Origin: an uncultured Lachnospiraceae bacterium
GTDB lineage: Bacteria; Bacillota; Clostridia; Lachnospirales; Lachnospiraceae
Assembly (NCBI GenBank): GCA_947626395.1
Contig: CANQRU010000011.1
Span: 1-64,000, forward strand
Direction of reading: 5' to 3'
Length of the DNA stretch: 64,000 bases
In this document: piece after piece, positions 30,177-38,916 of the stretch
Layout: the number at the start of each line of letters is the position of its first letter
How positions within the stretch are numbered: position 1 is the first letter of the stretch
Made by a program: the position numbers and the translations under genes
Notes under the pieces: model-generated
Databases searched by the model: none
What the model was told of the DNA's origin: nothing
Seen by the model: only the letters and a program-made list of their open reading frames with translations

Positions 30177-30878
30177 ATGCAGGCAATACTTCTGGCCGGC
30201 GGTCTGGGAACCCGTCTGCAGAGCGTAGTCAGCGACCGGCCGAAGCCGATGGCGCTGATCCAGGACAGGCCGTTTATGGAATATGTGATCCGGGAGCTGA
30301 AGGCCAGCGGCATCGACGATATCATCTTTGCCGTAGGGTACAAGGGTTCCATGGTGGAGGATCATTTCGGGGACGGTTCCGCGTTCGGGATCCGTGCCTC
30401 TTACGCCTATGAGGAGACGCTTCTGGGCACGGCCGGGGCGATCAAGAACGCGGCCCGCCATATGACCGGCGGCGAGGCGTTCGTGCTGAACGCGGATACC
30501 TTTTACCGGATCGACTACGGACGGCTGGTTGACATAAAGAAAGAGAAACGGCTGGACATGGCGCTGGTCCTGCGGCAGGTGCCGGACGTCAGCCGATATG
30601 GCGAGGCGGCCCTTACGGACGGCATCCTGACGGGCTTTAACGAGAAGAGCAGCGAGGCGCGTCCGGGAACCATCAACGGCGGCGTCTATCTGCTGAGCCG
30701 GGAGCTGATCGGGCAGATCCCGGAGGGCAGGGTGTCCCTGGAAAATGATATGATCCCGCGGTGGCTGGCGGAAGGCCGGCGGATCGGCGGGTTCGTCAAC
30801 GAAGGGTATTTTATCGATATCGGAATCCCGCAGGATTATTTCCGGTTTATCGACGATGTGAAAGAGGGAAAGATCTGA
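30177..30878 (+). CDS. hddC: D-glycero-alpha-D-manno-heptose 1-phosphate guanylyltransferase
   Basis: A 233-residue sugar-nucleotide transferase. The pyrophosphorylase motif AILLAGGLGTRLQSVVSD with RPKPMALI opens the protein, and FVLNADTF is the metal-binding site. Family membership alone would allow other sugars; the HddC call rests on the next three genes, which supply the rest of the heptose pathway. It would form GDP-D-glycero-alpha-D-manno-heptose from the 1-phosphate and GTP. A GAAGGAG site precedes the ATG. First gene of the glycan cluster, 18 bp after the TPM gene. Confidence 0.82.
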   Translation: MQAILLAGGLGTRLQSVVSDRPKPMALIQDRPFMEYVIRELKASGIDDIIFAVGYKGSMVEDHFGDGSAFGIRASYAYEETLLGTAGAIKNAARHMTGGEAFVLNADTFYRIDYGRLVDIKKEKRLDMALVLRQVPDVSRYGEAALTDGILTGFNEKSSEARPGTINGGVYLLSRELIGQIPEGRVSLENDMIPRWLAEGRRIGGFVNEGYFIDIGIPQDYFRFIDDVKEGKI

Positions 30879-30891
30879 AAGGAGTTATTCC

Positions 30892-31962
30892 ATGGTAATC
30901 AGAGGCAGGGCCCCGCTGCGCGTCAGCTTCGGCGGCGGCGGTACCGATGTGGCGCCCTTCTGCGAGGAGCAGGGCGGCGTGGTCATCGGCAGCACCATTA
31001 ACAAATACGCCTACTGTTCCATCGTCCCCCGCGGCGACGAGCAGATCATCGTCCACTCCCTGGACTTTGATATGACGGTCAAATACAATACCCGCGAGAA
31101 TTATGTCTATGACGGCCGTCTGGATCTGGTGACGGCGGCGCTGAAAGCCATGGATATCAAGCAGGGCTGCGAGGTCTATCTCCAGTGCGACGCGCCTCCC
31201 GGCTCCGGCCTGGGCACGTCTTCCACGGTCATGGTGGCGCTTCTGTCGGCCATGGGCCGGTGGAAGGGCGTCGAGATGGATGCTTACGCCCTGGCGGATC
31301 TGGCCTACCAGGTGGAGAGGGAGGATCTGGGCATCGAGGGCGGCTATCAGGATCAGTATATGTCCACCTTCGGCGGGTTCAATTTCATCGAATTTCACGG
31401 CCGGAACAATGTGGTGGTGAACCCTCTGCGCATCCGCAAGGATATTTACCACGAATTGCAGTACAACCTGCTGCTGTGCTATACCGGCGGCATCCATGTG
31501 TCCGCCAATATCATAAAGGATCAGGTCAGCAATTACGCGAAGAAGGACGCTTTCGACGCCATGTGCGAGGTGAAGGCGCTGGCTTACGCGATGAAGGACG
31601 AGCTGCTGAAAGGGAATCTGAACAGCTTCGGAAAGCTCCTGGACTACAGCTGGCAGAGCAAAAAACGCATGAGCAGCCGGATCTCCAACCCGCAGATCGA
31701 CACGCTCTACGATGAAGCCAGAAAGGCCGGGGCGCTGGGCGGCAAGATCCTGGGCGCCGGCGGAGGCGGGTATCTGCTGATGTACTGCCCCTATAATGTG
31801 CGCCACAAGGTGGCGGAGCGGCTGGAGGCGGCCGGAGGCCAGCTGACCGACTGGGTCTTCGAGCTTCGGGGCGCCCAGGCGTGGACCGTGGACGAAGACC
31901 GGTGGAATTACGACCGGGTCCGGGTGCAGACGGCCAACGGGGAGTATGAATTTCCGGTGTGA
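30892..31962 (+). CDS. hddA: D-glycero-alpha-D-manno-heptose 7-phosphate kinase
   Basis: A 356-residue GHMP kinase. Motif 1 RVSFGGGGTDVAPF (residues 8-21), motif 2 PPGSGLGTSSTVMVALLSA (about 100-118, ATP loop) and motif 3 LGAGGGGYLLMY near residue 290 are all intact. HddA phosphorylates C1 of the heptose 7-phosphate made by GmhA. The start has AAAGGAG upstream. It sits 13 bp after hddC and before gmhB and gmhA. A fucose or other sugar kinase is possible by sequence alone but unlikely in this context. Confidence 0.85.
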   Translation: MVIRGRAPLRVSFGGGGTDVAPFCEEQGGVVIGSTINKYAYCSIVPRGDEQIIVHSLDFDMTVKYNTRENYVYDGRLDLVTAALKAMDIKQGCEVYLQCDAPPGSGLGTSSTVMVALLSAMGRWKGVEMDAYALADLAYQVEREDLGIEGGYQDQYMSTFGGFNFIEFHGRNNVVVNPLRIRKDIYHELQYNLLLCYTGGIHVSANIIKDQVSNYAKKDAFDAMCEVKALAYAMKDELLKGNLNSFGKLLDYSWQSKKRMSSRISNPQIDTLYDEARKAGALGGKILGAGGGGYLLMYCPYNVRHKVAERLEAAGGQLTDWVFELRGAQAWTVDEDRWNYDRVRVQTANGEYEFPV

Positions 31963-32064
31963 CCGGGGACAGCGCGGCCGCCGCGATCACTGCGGATTCC
32001 GTGGCAAATGGAGTTCGGGCGGGCTGCAAACGAAATAAAGCAGGATACAGAAGGAACAAACCAT

Positions 32065-32670
32065 ATGACAGATAACCCAGGCAAGGTAGTATTTCTGGAC
32101 AGAGACGGAACCATTAACGAGGAGGTTCACTATCTTTATAAACCGGAAGATCTGCATTTCCTTCCCGGCGTGCCGGAGGCCATCCGGATGCTGAAGGAAG
32201 CGGGCTTCACGCTGATCGTGATCACGAATCAGGCGGGGGTGGCCAGGGGCTACTATACCTGCCGGGATGTGGAGAATCTTCACGGATATCTGAACGAACA
32301 ACTGAAAAAAGAGGGTGGATCCATCGACGCGTTCTACTATTGTCCGCATCATCCGGTTCACGGCATCGGAGAATATAGAGTGGTCTGTCACTGCCGGAAG
32401 CCGGATACCGGGATGTTTGAGATGGCGGAACGGGAGTTTAAGGTGGATAAGGCCCATTCTTATATGATCGGGGACAAGGAACTGGATATCCAGGCCGGGC
32501 ATAATTACGGAGTAGAATCCATTCTTGTGGGCACCGGCTACGGCGCGGAGCTGAAGCGGGAAGCCGAGGAGCAGGGCCGGGAACCGTTTTATGATCACTA
32601 TGCGGCGGATCTGAAAGCCGCGGCCCGGTATATTATAGAGAAAGAAAATACAGAAAGGAATCCGGTCTGA
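32065..32670 (+). CDS. gmhB: D,D-heptose 1,7-bisphosphate 7-phosphatase
   Basis: A 201-residue HAD phosphatase. VFLDRDGTINEE carries the nucleophile and acid/base aspartates; ITNQAGVARGYY and MIGDKELDIQAG are the other HAD motifs; CPHHP with CHCRKP is the GmhB zinc-binding loop. It removes the C7 phosphate before nucleotide activation. The ATG at 32065 follows GAAGGA; upstream in-frame codons belong to the 100-bp gap after hddA. Present with GmhA and HddA/HddC, it completes the pathway. Confidence 0.92.
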   Translation: MTDNPGKVVFLDRDGTINEEVHYLYKPEDLHFLPGVPEAIRMLKEAGFTLIVITNQAGVARGYYTCRDVENLHGYLNEQLKKEGGSIDAFYYCPHHPVHGIGEYRVVCHCRKPDTGMFEMAEREFKVDKAHSYMIGDKELDIQAGHNYGVESILVGTGYGAELKREAEEQGREPFYDHYAADLKAAARYIIEKENTERNPV

Positions 32671-32687
32671 AGTACCGGGAATACAAC

Positions 32688-33323
32688 ATGACTGAACAAA
32701 ATTATCTGGAACATCTGATTGAGAGATACCCGCAGCTTGCGCCCGTCCGGGACGATATCGCCCGGGTCTATGAGATGATGAAGGACGCCTACGCTTCCGG
32801 TCACAAGCTTCTGGTGGCCGGCAACGGCGGAAGCGCCGCGGATTCGGAGCATATCGCGGGAGAACTGATGAAGGGGTTTGTGAAGCCCCGGACCCTGCCG
32901 GAAGAGATGGCGAAGAAGCTGAAGGATGTGGACGCGGAATGCGGCGCGTGCCTGGCGGAGAATCTGCAGGGGGCGCTGCCGTCCCTGGCGCTGACCGGCC
33001 AGCCCGGCCTGTCCACGGCGGTCTTAAACGATCTGGACGGCAAATTCGTCTACGCCCAGCTGCTGTACGGCTACGGACAGGAAGGCGATGTGTTCCTGGC
33101 GATCACCACCTCCGGCAATTCGGAGAATATCTATATGGCCTGCGTGGCCGCGAAGGCGAAGGGACTTAAGGTCATCGCGCTGACCGGCAGGACCGGCGGC
33201 AAGGCAGCCCGCATCGCCGACGCGTCCATCATCGTGCCGGAGCAGGAGACCTACAAGATCCAGGAGCTGCATCTTCCGGTCTATCACGCGCTGTGCCTGA
33301 TGCTGGAGGAGCATTTCTTTTGA
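32688..33323 (+). CDS. gmhA: Sedoheptulose 7-phosphate isomerase
   Basis: A 211-residue SIS-domain isomerase that converts sedoheptulose 7-phosphate to D-glycero-D-manno-heptose 7-phosphate. The sugar-binding motifs are VAGNGGSAADSEHIAGEL (about residues 43-60) and ITTSGNSENI (about 138-147), with a C-terminal HxxH-type helix (ELHLPVYHALC). It is the first enzymatic step, encoded last of the four. A compact, repeat-rich 167-bp stretch follows. Confidence 0.92.
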   Translation: MTEQNYLEHLIERYPQLAPVRDDIARVYEMMKDAYASGHKLLVAGNGGSAADSEHIAGELMKGFVKPRTLPEEMAKKLKDVDAECGACLAENLQGALPSLALTGQPGLSTAVLNDLDGKFVYAQLLYGYGQEGDVFLAITTSGNSENIYMACVAAKAKGLKVIALTGRTGGKAARIADASIIVPEQETYKIQELHLPVYHALCLMLEEHFF

Positions 33324-33490
33324 ACCATGAATCTGCCGCCGGCCTCCGCGGCGGATGGCAGAGACTGCCGGCAGGCGGCAGGCGGTTAACGGGTTGGCTG
33401 CGCGGCGGCAGGCGGTGCCGGACAACAGAGACTGCCGGTAAGCCGAAAGCCATCAACGATTTAGATATGCGGCAGTATTGAGGAGAAACC
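33324..33490 (+). repeat. Intergenic GC-rich short repeats
   Basis: The gap between gmhA and the next gene contains repeated GGCGGCAGGCGG and two copies of AGAGACTGCCGG (near 33361 and 33427). No gene or terminator with a T run is evident. An AGGAGAAACC ribosome site for the next gene closes it. Confidence 0.5.
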
Positions 33491-34411
33491 ATGAATTTTC
33501 ACGCTTTCGTGATCTGCGCGTACGGCGATTCGCCGTATCTGGAATCCTGCGTCCGCTCCCTTCTGGGACAGACCATGGAGTCGGATATCATCTGCGCGAC
33601 GTCCACGCCCAGCGCCTATATCGACGGCATCATGGGCAAATACGGCATTCCGGTGGCGGTGCGCGACGGGAAGAGCGATATCCAGGACGACTGGAATTTC
33701 GCGCTGTCCCAGGCGGACGCGGCGTTTGTGACCATCGCCCACCAGGACGATATGTATATGCGGCATTATGTGGAGGAACTCTGGAACGCTTATGAGAAAT
33801 GGCCGGATATGACGCTTTTCATGACCGGCGCCGTGACGGTGAGGCACGCGGGGAGTCCGGCGGCCTCCCTCGGCAAAACCGGCGAAGCAGGTCCGGCTGT
33901 GCCTGGGCGTCCTGCGGGGACAGCCGAAGCGGCCCGGGAAGCCGCCGTCACTCCTTCCGAACCGCGCACCCCAGGCCGGCTGGTCCATTTCACCGGGAAA
34001 AATCTGGTGAAGACGATTCTGCGTCTGCCGCTCAGGCTCCATGCTCTGGCGGACCGGGAGTGGGTGAAGATGGCGGCCCTGCGGCTGGGGAATCCCGTCA
34101 TGTGTCCGTCCTGTGCCTATCGGAAGAATTATCTTCCGGATCCGGTTTTCCATTCGGAGTACCGCTTTGCGCTGGACTGGGACTGCCTGGTGGATCTGGC
34201 CCGATGGCCGGGCCGCTTTATCTGTGTGGAAAAGCCGCTCCTGATGTACCGGGTTCATGACGGCGCCGAGACCAAAGCGTGCATTGAGAATCATCTGCGG
34301 GAGACGGAGGAACGGCAGATGTTTAAGCGCTTCTGGCCGGAGAAGGTGGCGGAAGTGCTGATGCATTTTTATAAAAAGGCGTACGGGGAGTATGGGAAAG
34401 AGCAGTCTTGA
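33491..34411 (+). CDS. Family 2-type glycosyltransferase
   Basis: A 306-residue cytosolic protein resembling GT-A family 2 glycosyltransferases: N-terminal strand FHAFVICAYGDSPYLESCVRSL with a short QTM segment, and an acidic metal site at IAHQDDMYM (about residue 85). The second half has LDWDCLVDLARWPG and YRVHDGAET, seen in surface-glycan transferases. An insertion rich in Ala, Pro and Gly interrupts it at residues 121-162. Donor and acceptor are unknown; heptose from the upstream genes is a reasonable donor. It ends 14 bp before the next gene. Confidence 0.78.
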   Translation: MNFHAFVICAYGDSPYLESCVRSLLGQTMESDIICATSTPSAYIDGIMGKYGIPVAVRDGKSDIQDDWNFALSQADAAFVTIAHQDDMYMRHYVEELWNAYEKWPDMTLFMTGAVTVRHAGSPAASLGKTGEAGPAVPGRPAGTAEAAREAAVTPSEPRTPGRLVHFTGKNLVKTILRLPLRLHALADREWVKMAALRLGNPVMCPSCAYRKNYLPDPVFHSEYRFALDWDCLVDLARWPGRFICVEKPLLMYRVHDGAETKACIENHLRETEERQMFKRFWPEKVAEVLMHFYKKAYGEYGKEQS

Positions 34412-34424
34412 GAGGAGAGTACCG

Positions 34425-36302
34425 ATGGAGAAAAAAGACGCGGGTTACAGGAGAAACTCCATTGTATGGAGATACCGGTGGAAGGAAGAAGCTCTGCCCT
34501 TCTGCGTCCTGACGGCGTTTGCTTTTTTTATCAATGCGGCGGTGCAGATCAGGGGCCTTTATATGGACGACCTGTATATGTGGTCCTGTTTCGCGGACGG
34601 CTCCTTCCTGAATTATGTATTTCCGGTCGGTAGCTCCCGCTTCCGCGTGCTTTATAATTTTATATCCTATCTGGAATACTTTTTTGTGGGGGCCCATATC
34701 GGATGGTTCGTGCCGGTCAATATTATCGTTAACGGCGCCATCGCCTATACGGTCTTCCGCATGGCGAGGCGGCTGTCCGACAACGGCCTGATCGGCTTCG
34801 TGTGCGGCATTCTGTATCTGCTGTCCCGTATGTCCTATTACCAGATCGGACAGGTATACGGGATGATGGAGAGTCTGGCGCTCTGGGCCGCGATCGCGGT
34901 TCTGTACGGTCTGTACCGGTATCTGAACGGCCTGGAGAACGGGGAGAGCGGTTACTGGATCGCCTGCGGGCTGTATTTCGCCAACTGCTTTATCCATGAA
35001 CGCTATATGGCGCTGCTGCCTCTTTTTTATCTGGCGCTTCTGCTGCGGCGGGAGAAGAATCCGGGCAGATGGGCCGTTCCGGCGGCGCTCTTCGTGCTGG
35101 TGCAGGTGATCCGCCTGCTGGCTACGGGGGCCCTGATGCCGGCCGGTACGGGCGGTACTTATGTGGCGGATACGTTCAGCTTTCAGCAGACCCTGGTCTT
35201 CGTGTTCCGGCAGGTCATGCATCTGTTCGGGATCAATCTGGGCGACGAATGGCTCTGTCCGAAGACCTGGGAAATGACGGACCGCTGGGTGAAGCTGGCG
35301 GTACTGGGACAGATCCTGGCGATTCTTATGATCGTGATCCTGTTCATTATGAAGCTGATCCGGAGCCGTTCCGTGCGGCTGCCGGGGATCAGGAACGCGC
35401 TGCTGTTCATTTTCTTTATCGGATGCTGCATGGTATCGTCCAGCGTGACGATCCGTCTGGAGCTGCGGTGGGTCTATGTATCCATGACGGGGGCGCTGCT
35501 TTTCCTGGCTTATATGTGCGGAGTCATAGCGCACCGTCCGGAGCATGTCAAAGAGAATTACCAGAGGGACATTCTCCGCCGCTACCGGGGGCTGGCGGCC
35601 TGCCTGGGACTGGTGGGGATCTATACGTTCCTGTCGTTTCTGTCGGAGACGTATTACCGGAGCTTTTATAATAACCTGTATTTCTGGAATGCCCAGAAGG
35701 AATATAATTCCCTGGCGGATGAGACCTGGGGCAAATACGGCAGGGAGATCTTCGGCAAGAAGATCTATATCCTGAAGAATTCTTACGGTATGAGCCGGTT
35801 CTGCGCGGATACATTTTTCAGGACCTTCGATCCGGAGAGAAAGGCGGAGGGCACCGAGGTGATCTTCGCGGACAGTATCCGCGATTTCGGACAGGTGACC
35901 AACAATATGCTGATCCTGCGCGAAGATCCGGCGGCCCATGCCTATCAGGATATCACAGGCATGGTGAGAGAATTAAAATGCGAGTCCATCTACGGTTATT
36001 ATGCGGACGGCTGGATGGATGAGAACGCGAAGATCCGCGTCATGGCCGGAAGCACCGGGCGGATCGACCTGGAGCTTCTGTATCCCGGCGTGATAAACGG
36101 CGGCGAGGTCATGACCATCCGGATGGACGGCGAGGAGACCGCGCGGGTGGAGATCAGCCAGAACATTCAGTATACGTCGCTGGAGACGGTGCCGTACAGG
36201 ACGGTGGAACTGGAGTTTGCGAACAATTTCTATCTGGAAGGCGCGCAGGAGCAGCGGGGTACGGACCGCTTCTCCCTGATTGTAAATATTACGGCGGACT
36301 AG
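34425..36302 (+). CDS. Polytopic membrane protein, GT-C-like
   Basis: A 625-residue protein with about ten membrane helices in residues 20-430 and a soluble C-terminal domain of about 190 residues. The first extracytoplasmic loop has LYMDDLYMWSCF, an acidic pair in the position where GT-C glycosyltransferases keep their catalytic aspartate. That suggests use of a lipid-linked sugar donor to modify a glycan outside the membrane, but no named family is clear. The start at 34425 has AGAGGAGAG upstream. It lies in the glycan cluster before a second protein of similar style. Confidence 0.65.
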   Translation: MEKKDAGYRRNSIVWRYRWKEEALPFCVLTAFAFFINAAVQIRGLYMDDLYMWSCFADGSFLNYVFPVGSSRFRVLYNFISYLEYFFVGAHIGWFVPVNIIVNGAIAYTVFRMARRLSDNGLIGFVCGILYLLSRMSYYQIGQVYGMMESLALWAAIAVLYGLYRYLNGLENGESGYWIACGLYFANCFIHERYMALLPLFYLALLLRREKNPGRWAVPAALFVLVQVIRLLATGALMPAGTGGTYVADTFSFQQTLVFVFRQVMHLFGINLGDEWLCPKTWEMTDRWVKLAVLGQILAILMIVILFIMKLIRSRSVRLPGIRNALLFIFFIGCCMVSSSVTIRLELRWVYVSMTGALLFLAYMCGVIAHRPEHVKENYQRDILRRYRGLAACLGLVGIYTFLSFLSETYYRSFYNNLYFWNAQKEYNSLADETWGKYGREIFGKKIYILKNSYGMSRFCADTFFRTFDPERKAEGTEVIFADSIRDFGQVTNNMLILREDPAAHAYQDITGMVRELKCESIYGYYADGWMDENAKIRVMAGSTGRIDLELLYPGVINGGEVMTIRMDGEETARVEISQNIQYTSLETVPYRTVELEFANNFYLEGAQEQRGTDRFSLIVNITAD

Positions 36303-36319
36303 AAAGGATCGCGTGTACT

Positions 36320-37783
36320 ATGAGGGATCGCAGATGGTATTATTTCCTGCCGCTTGCGGGGATCATATTCGGAATCTGGTATATCCACATCGCGTTCTAT
36401 GATGTGGTCTATTCCGATTATATCCGTCTGGTGAACAGCTATCTCCCCGATGTGTGGGATCCGGCCCGGTTCCTGGTGCCGGATGTGCTGACGCGGATCC
36501 CGCTTACCTATCTTGGCCGCATCATCAATACGACGTTTTTCCACTACAGCGTGACCTTCGACCAGATCATGGGCGTTCTGGGACTGGGGCTTTCCGGCGC
36601 GGTGCTGGCGGCTTACTGCATCCGGCGGCGCATAGGGGCCGTGTGGACGGCTGCGCTGATGGCGGTGGTTTTCAGCCTGAATAAGTGGGAGATGCTGACA
36701 AATGGAAGCGGCTGGGTGCATTTTTTCGCTTTTGCCGGGTTCTATTATCACTATCTGGTTCTGGACCGGGTCTTAAGCGGAAATGCCGAACCCCATGACA
36801 GAGCGGCGCTTGTCTGGCTTCCGGCGGTGCTGATCCTGGGAGTCGCGGGACAGTACTGCGCGGTCTATACGGCGGTGCTGGCGCTGATGTACCTGGCGGT
36901 GATCATCCGGACGCGCATCTCCGAAAAGCGCTGGTCCCGCGAATACGCGGGCTGTCTGGCCGCGCTGCTGATTCCGTTTGCCTGCTATCTTCTGAGCAAT
37001 TCCTTCGCGGTGGAGGATCACGCGGGAATGCAGGATCTGCCGCTGATTCCGCAGCTTCTGGATACGCCCATGTATTTTGTGCGGTTCCTGCTGAAATCCC
37101 TGTCGTCGACAGTGGCCGGGATCAGCTACGCGGAGAGCCATTTCACGAACAATGCGCCCTATCTGGCGCTGGGGATCTTAGTAGCGGCGGCCTATCTGAC
37201 CGCCCTGTGGTTCCAGTACCGGTACCGGCTCTGGGAAAGGACGGTGCTGCCGTTAATCCTGATCCTGTCCGGCGGCGCCAATCATCTGCTGGTGCTGCTG
37301 GCCCGGTGGAGTTTTCTGCGGGAGGACTACGGCATGAGCTCCCGGTACGCGCTGCAGTTTTCAGCGGGAGTGCTGGGGATCGTGCTGACGTTCGCTCTGG
37401 TGTGGAAGGCGGAGACCGCTGGCCGGAGAACGCCGGATGGTGAGGACGATCCGCCCGCCGGCAGAACATCGGCCGAAGAGAGCATGTCTGCGGGACGTAC
37501 TTTCCGCCGGCACCCGGCATCCTGCGTTCTGGCGGCCGCGTTTACGGCCATGTTCCTGATCGGAACCGTCAACGACACGCAGCAGGAGCTGGAGACGGCC
37601 CCGTACCGGAAGATCCTCTGTATGGAGCGGGCCGGGATCGCCAGGGACTTCGAGAACCGCAGCGACGACGAACTGCGGGCGAATTTTGAATACCGCACGT
37701 CCCTGCCGGAGAGCGGCCGGGCGGTGCGCGATGCCCTGACCATTCTGAAGGAAAACGGCTGGAATGTATTTCACGAAGAATAG
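36320..37783 (+). CDS. Polytopic membrane protein of the glycan cluster
   Basis: A 487-residue protein with about ten predicted helices and a short C-terminal soluble tail. The first loop (YDVVYSDYIRLVNSYLPD) has acidic residues after helix 1, as in the preceding protein, so it may also be GT-C-like. A charged, Pro/Gly/Ser-rich insertion falls at about residues 363-399 between two late helices. Function is not identified; glycan glycosyltransferase or ligase is the most likely role by context. It follows the previous gene after 17 bp. Confidence 0.6.
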   Translation: MRDRRWYYFLPLAGIIFGIWYIHIAFYDVVYSDYIRLVNSYLPDVWDPARFLVPDVLTRIPLTYLGRIINTTFFHYSVTFDQIMGVLGLGLSGAVLAAYCIRRRIGAVWTAALMAVVFSLNKWEMLTNGSGWVHFFAFAGFYYHYLVLDRVLSGNAEPHDRAALVWLPAVLILGVAGQYCAVYTAVLALMYLAVIIRTRISEKRWSREYAGCLAALLIPFACYLLSNSFAVEDHAGMQDLPLIPQLLDTPMYFVRFLLKSLSSTVAGISYAESHFTNNAPYLALGILVAAAYLTALWFQYRYRLWERTVLPLILILSGGANHLLVLLARWSFLREDYGMSSRYALQFSAGVLGIVLTFALVWKAETAGRRTPDGEDDPPAGRTSAEESMSAGRTFRRHPASCVLAAAFTAMFLIGTVNDTQQELETAPYRKILCMERAGIARDFENRSDDELRANFEYRTSLPESGRAVRDALTILKENGWNVFHEE

Positions 37784-37840
37784 AAAAACGGGAAGGAGCC
37801 TATGCTGCCGGCAAAACGGCGGCGGAACGGAGTGTTTGCT

Positions 37841-38899
37841 ATGATGAATGAACTGAAGGAATTCTATGGCGGGAAGAAAGTTCTGGTGACCGGACACACC
37901 GGCTTCAAGGGAAGCTGGCTCTGCCGGATCCTGACGGATCTGGGAGCGGAGGTTACCGGCTACGCCCTTGAACCGGCCACAGATCCGGCCCTGTTCGACA
38001 TCGCCGCGATCGGCGATGATATCCGCAGCGTGTACGGAGATGTGCGTGATTATAAGCATTTAAAGCAGGTGTTTGATGAGACGCGGCCGGAGATCGTCTT
38101 CCATCTGGCGGCCCAGCCCATTGTGCGGACTTCCTATGAACAGCCCGCTTACACCTATGAGACCAATGTGATGGGTACGGTGAACGTGCTGGAGTGCGTG
38201 CGGCTGTGTCCGTCGGTTCAGTCGTTTCTGAATGTGACCACTGATAAGGTGTATAAGAATATCGAGGCTGATTACGGATACCGGGAAGACGACCCTCTGG
38301 ATGGTTATGATCCCTATTCCAATTCCAAATCCTGCTCGGAGCTGGTCACCCACAGCTACGCCAGATCGTTTTTCAGCGACGGTCACTGCGCCGTTTCCAC
38401 AGCCCGCGCCGGCAATGTGATCGGCGGCGGCGATTTCTCCCGCGACCGGATCATTCCGGACTGCGTGCGCGCGGCGGCGGCCGGAGAGCAGATCATCGTG
38501 CGGAATCCGCGCTCCATCCGGCCTTACCAGCATGTGCTGGAGCCGCTGGGCGCGTATCTGCTGGTCGCCATGCGGCAGCATGAAGACCGGGCGTATGCCG
38601 GATACTATAATGTAGGTCCCGATGATGAAGACTGCGCGGCGACCGGGGAACTGGCGGATCTGTTCTGCCGGGCCTGGGGGGAAGGCGCGTCCTGGGCGGA
38701 CCGGTCGGACGGCGGACCGCATGAGGCAAAGCTTTTGAAACTTAACTGCGATAAGCTTAAGGCTCTTTTCGGCTGGCGGCCGCGGCTCCACGTGGACGAG
38801 GCGGTGGCCTGGACTGTGGAATGGACGAAGGCGTGGCTTGACGGCGCAGAGATGAAGGGCGTGATGGATGAGCAGATCCGGAGATTTTTCGCACGATGA
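37841..38899 (+). CDS. rfbG: CDP-glucose 4,6-dehydratase
   Basis: A 352-residue short-chain dehydrogenase-like dehydratase. The NAD site is VTGHTGFKGSWLC near the N terminus; the active-site YSNSK has Y159 and K163; TTDKVYKN and GYREDDPLDGYDPYSNSK are characteristic of RfbG. It converts CDP-glucose to CDP-4-keto-6-deoxyglucose. The ATG at 37841 has GGAG eight bases upstream; an in-frame ATG at 37802 would add 13 basic residues unlike the family. RfbF, which makes CDP-glucose, is not in the window. Confidence 0.9.
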   Translation: MMNELKEFYGGKKVLVTGHTGFKGSWLCRILTDLGAEVTGYALEPATDPALFDIAAIGDDIRSVYGDVRDYKHLKQVFDETRPEIVFHLAAQPIVRTSYEQPAYTYETNVMGTVNVLECVRLCPSVQSFLNVTTDKVYKNIEADYGYREDDPLDGYDPYSNSKSCSELVTHSYARSFFSDGHCAVSTARAGNVIGGGDFSRDRIIPDCVRAAAAGEQIIVRNPRSIRPYQHVLEPLGAYLLVAMRQHEDRAYAGYYNVGPDDEDCAATGELADLFCRAWGEGASWADRSDGGPHEAKLLKLNCDKLKALFGWRPRLHVDEAVAWTVEWTKAWLDGAEMKGVMDEQIRRFFAR

Positions 38900-38916
38900 C
38901 AGAAAGGAAATGACCC

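Noticed and set aside
34323-35939. 538-codon - strand open frame inside the glycan cluster
   Set aside because: It lies opposite a clear membrane-protein gene and has shadow-like composition rich in Gln, His and Arg.
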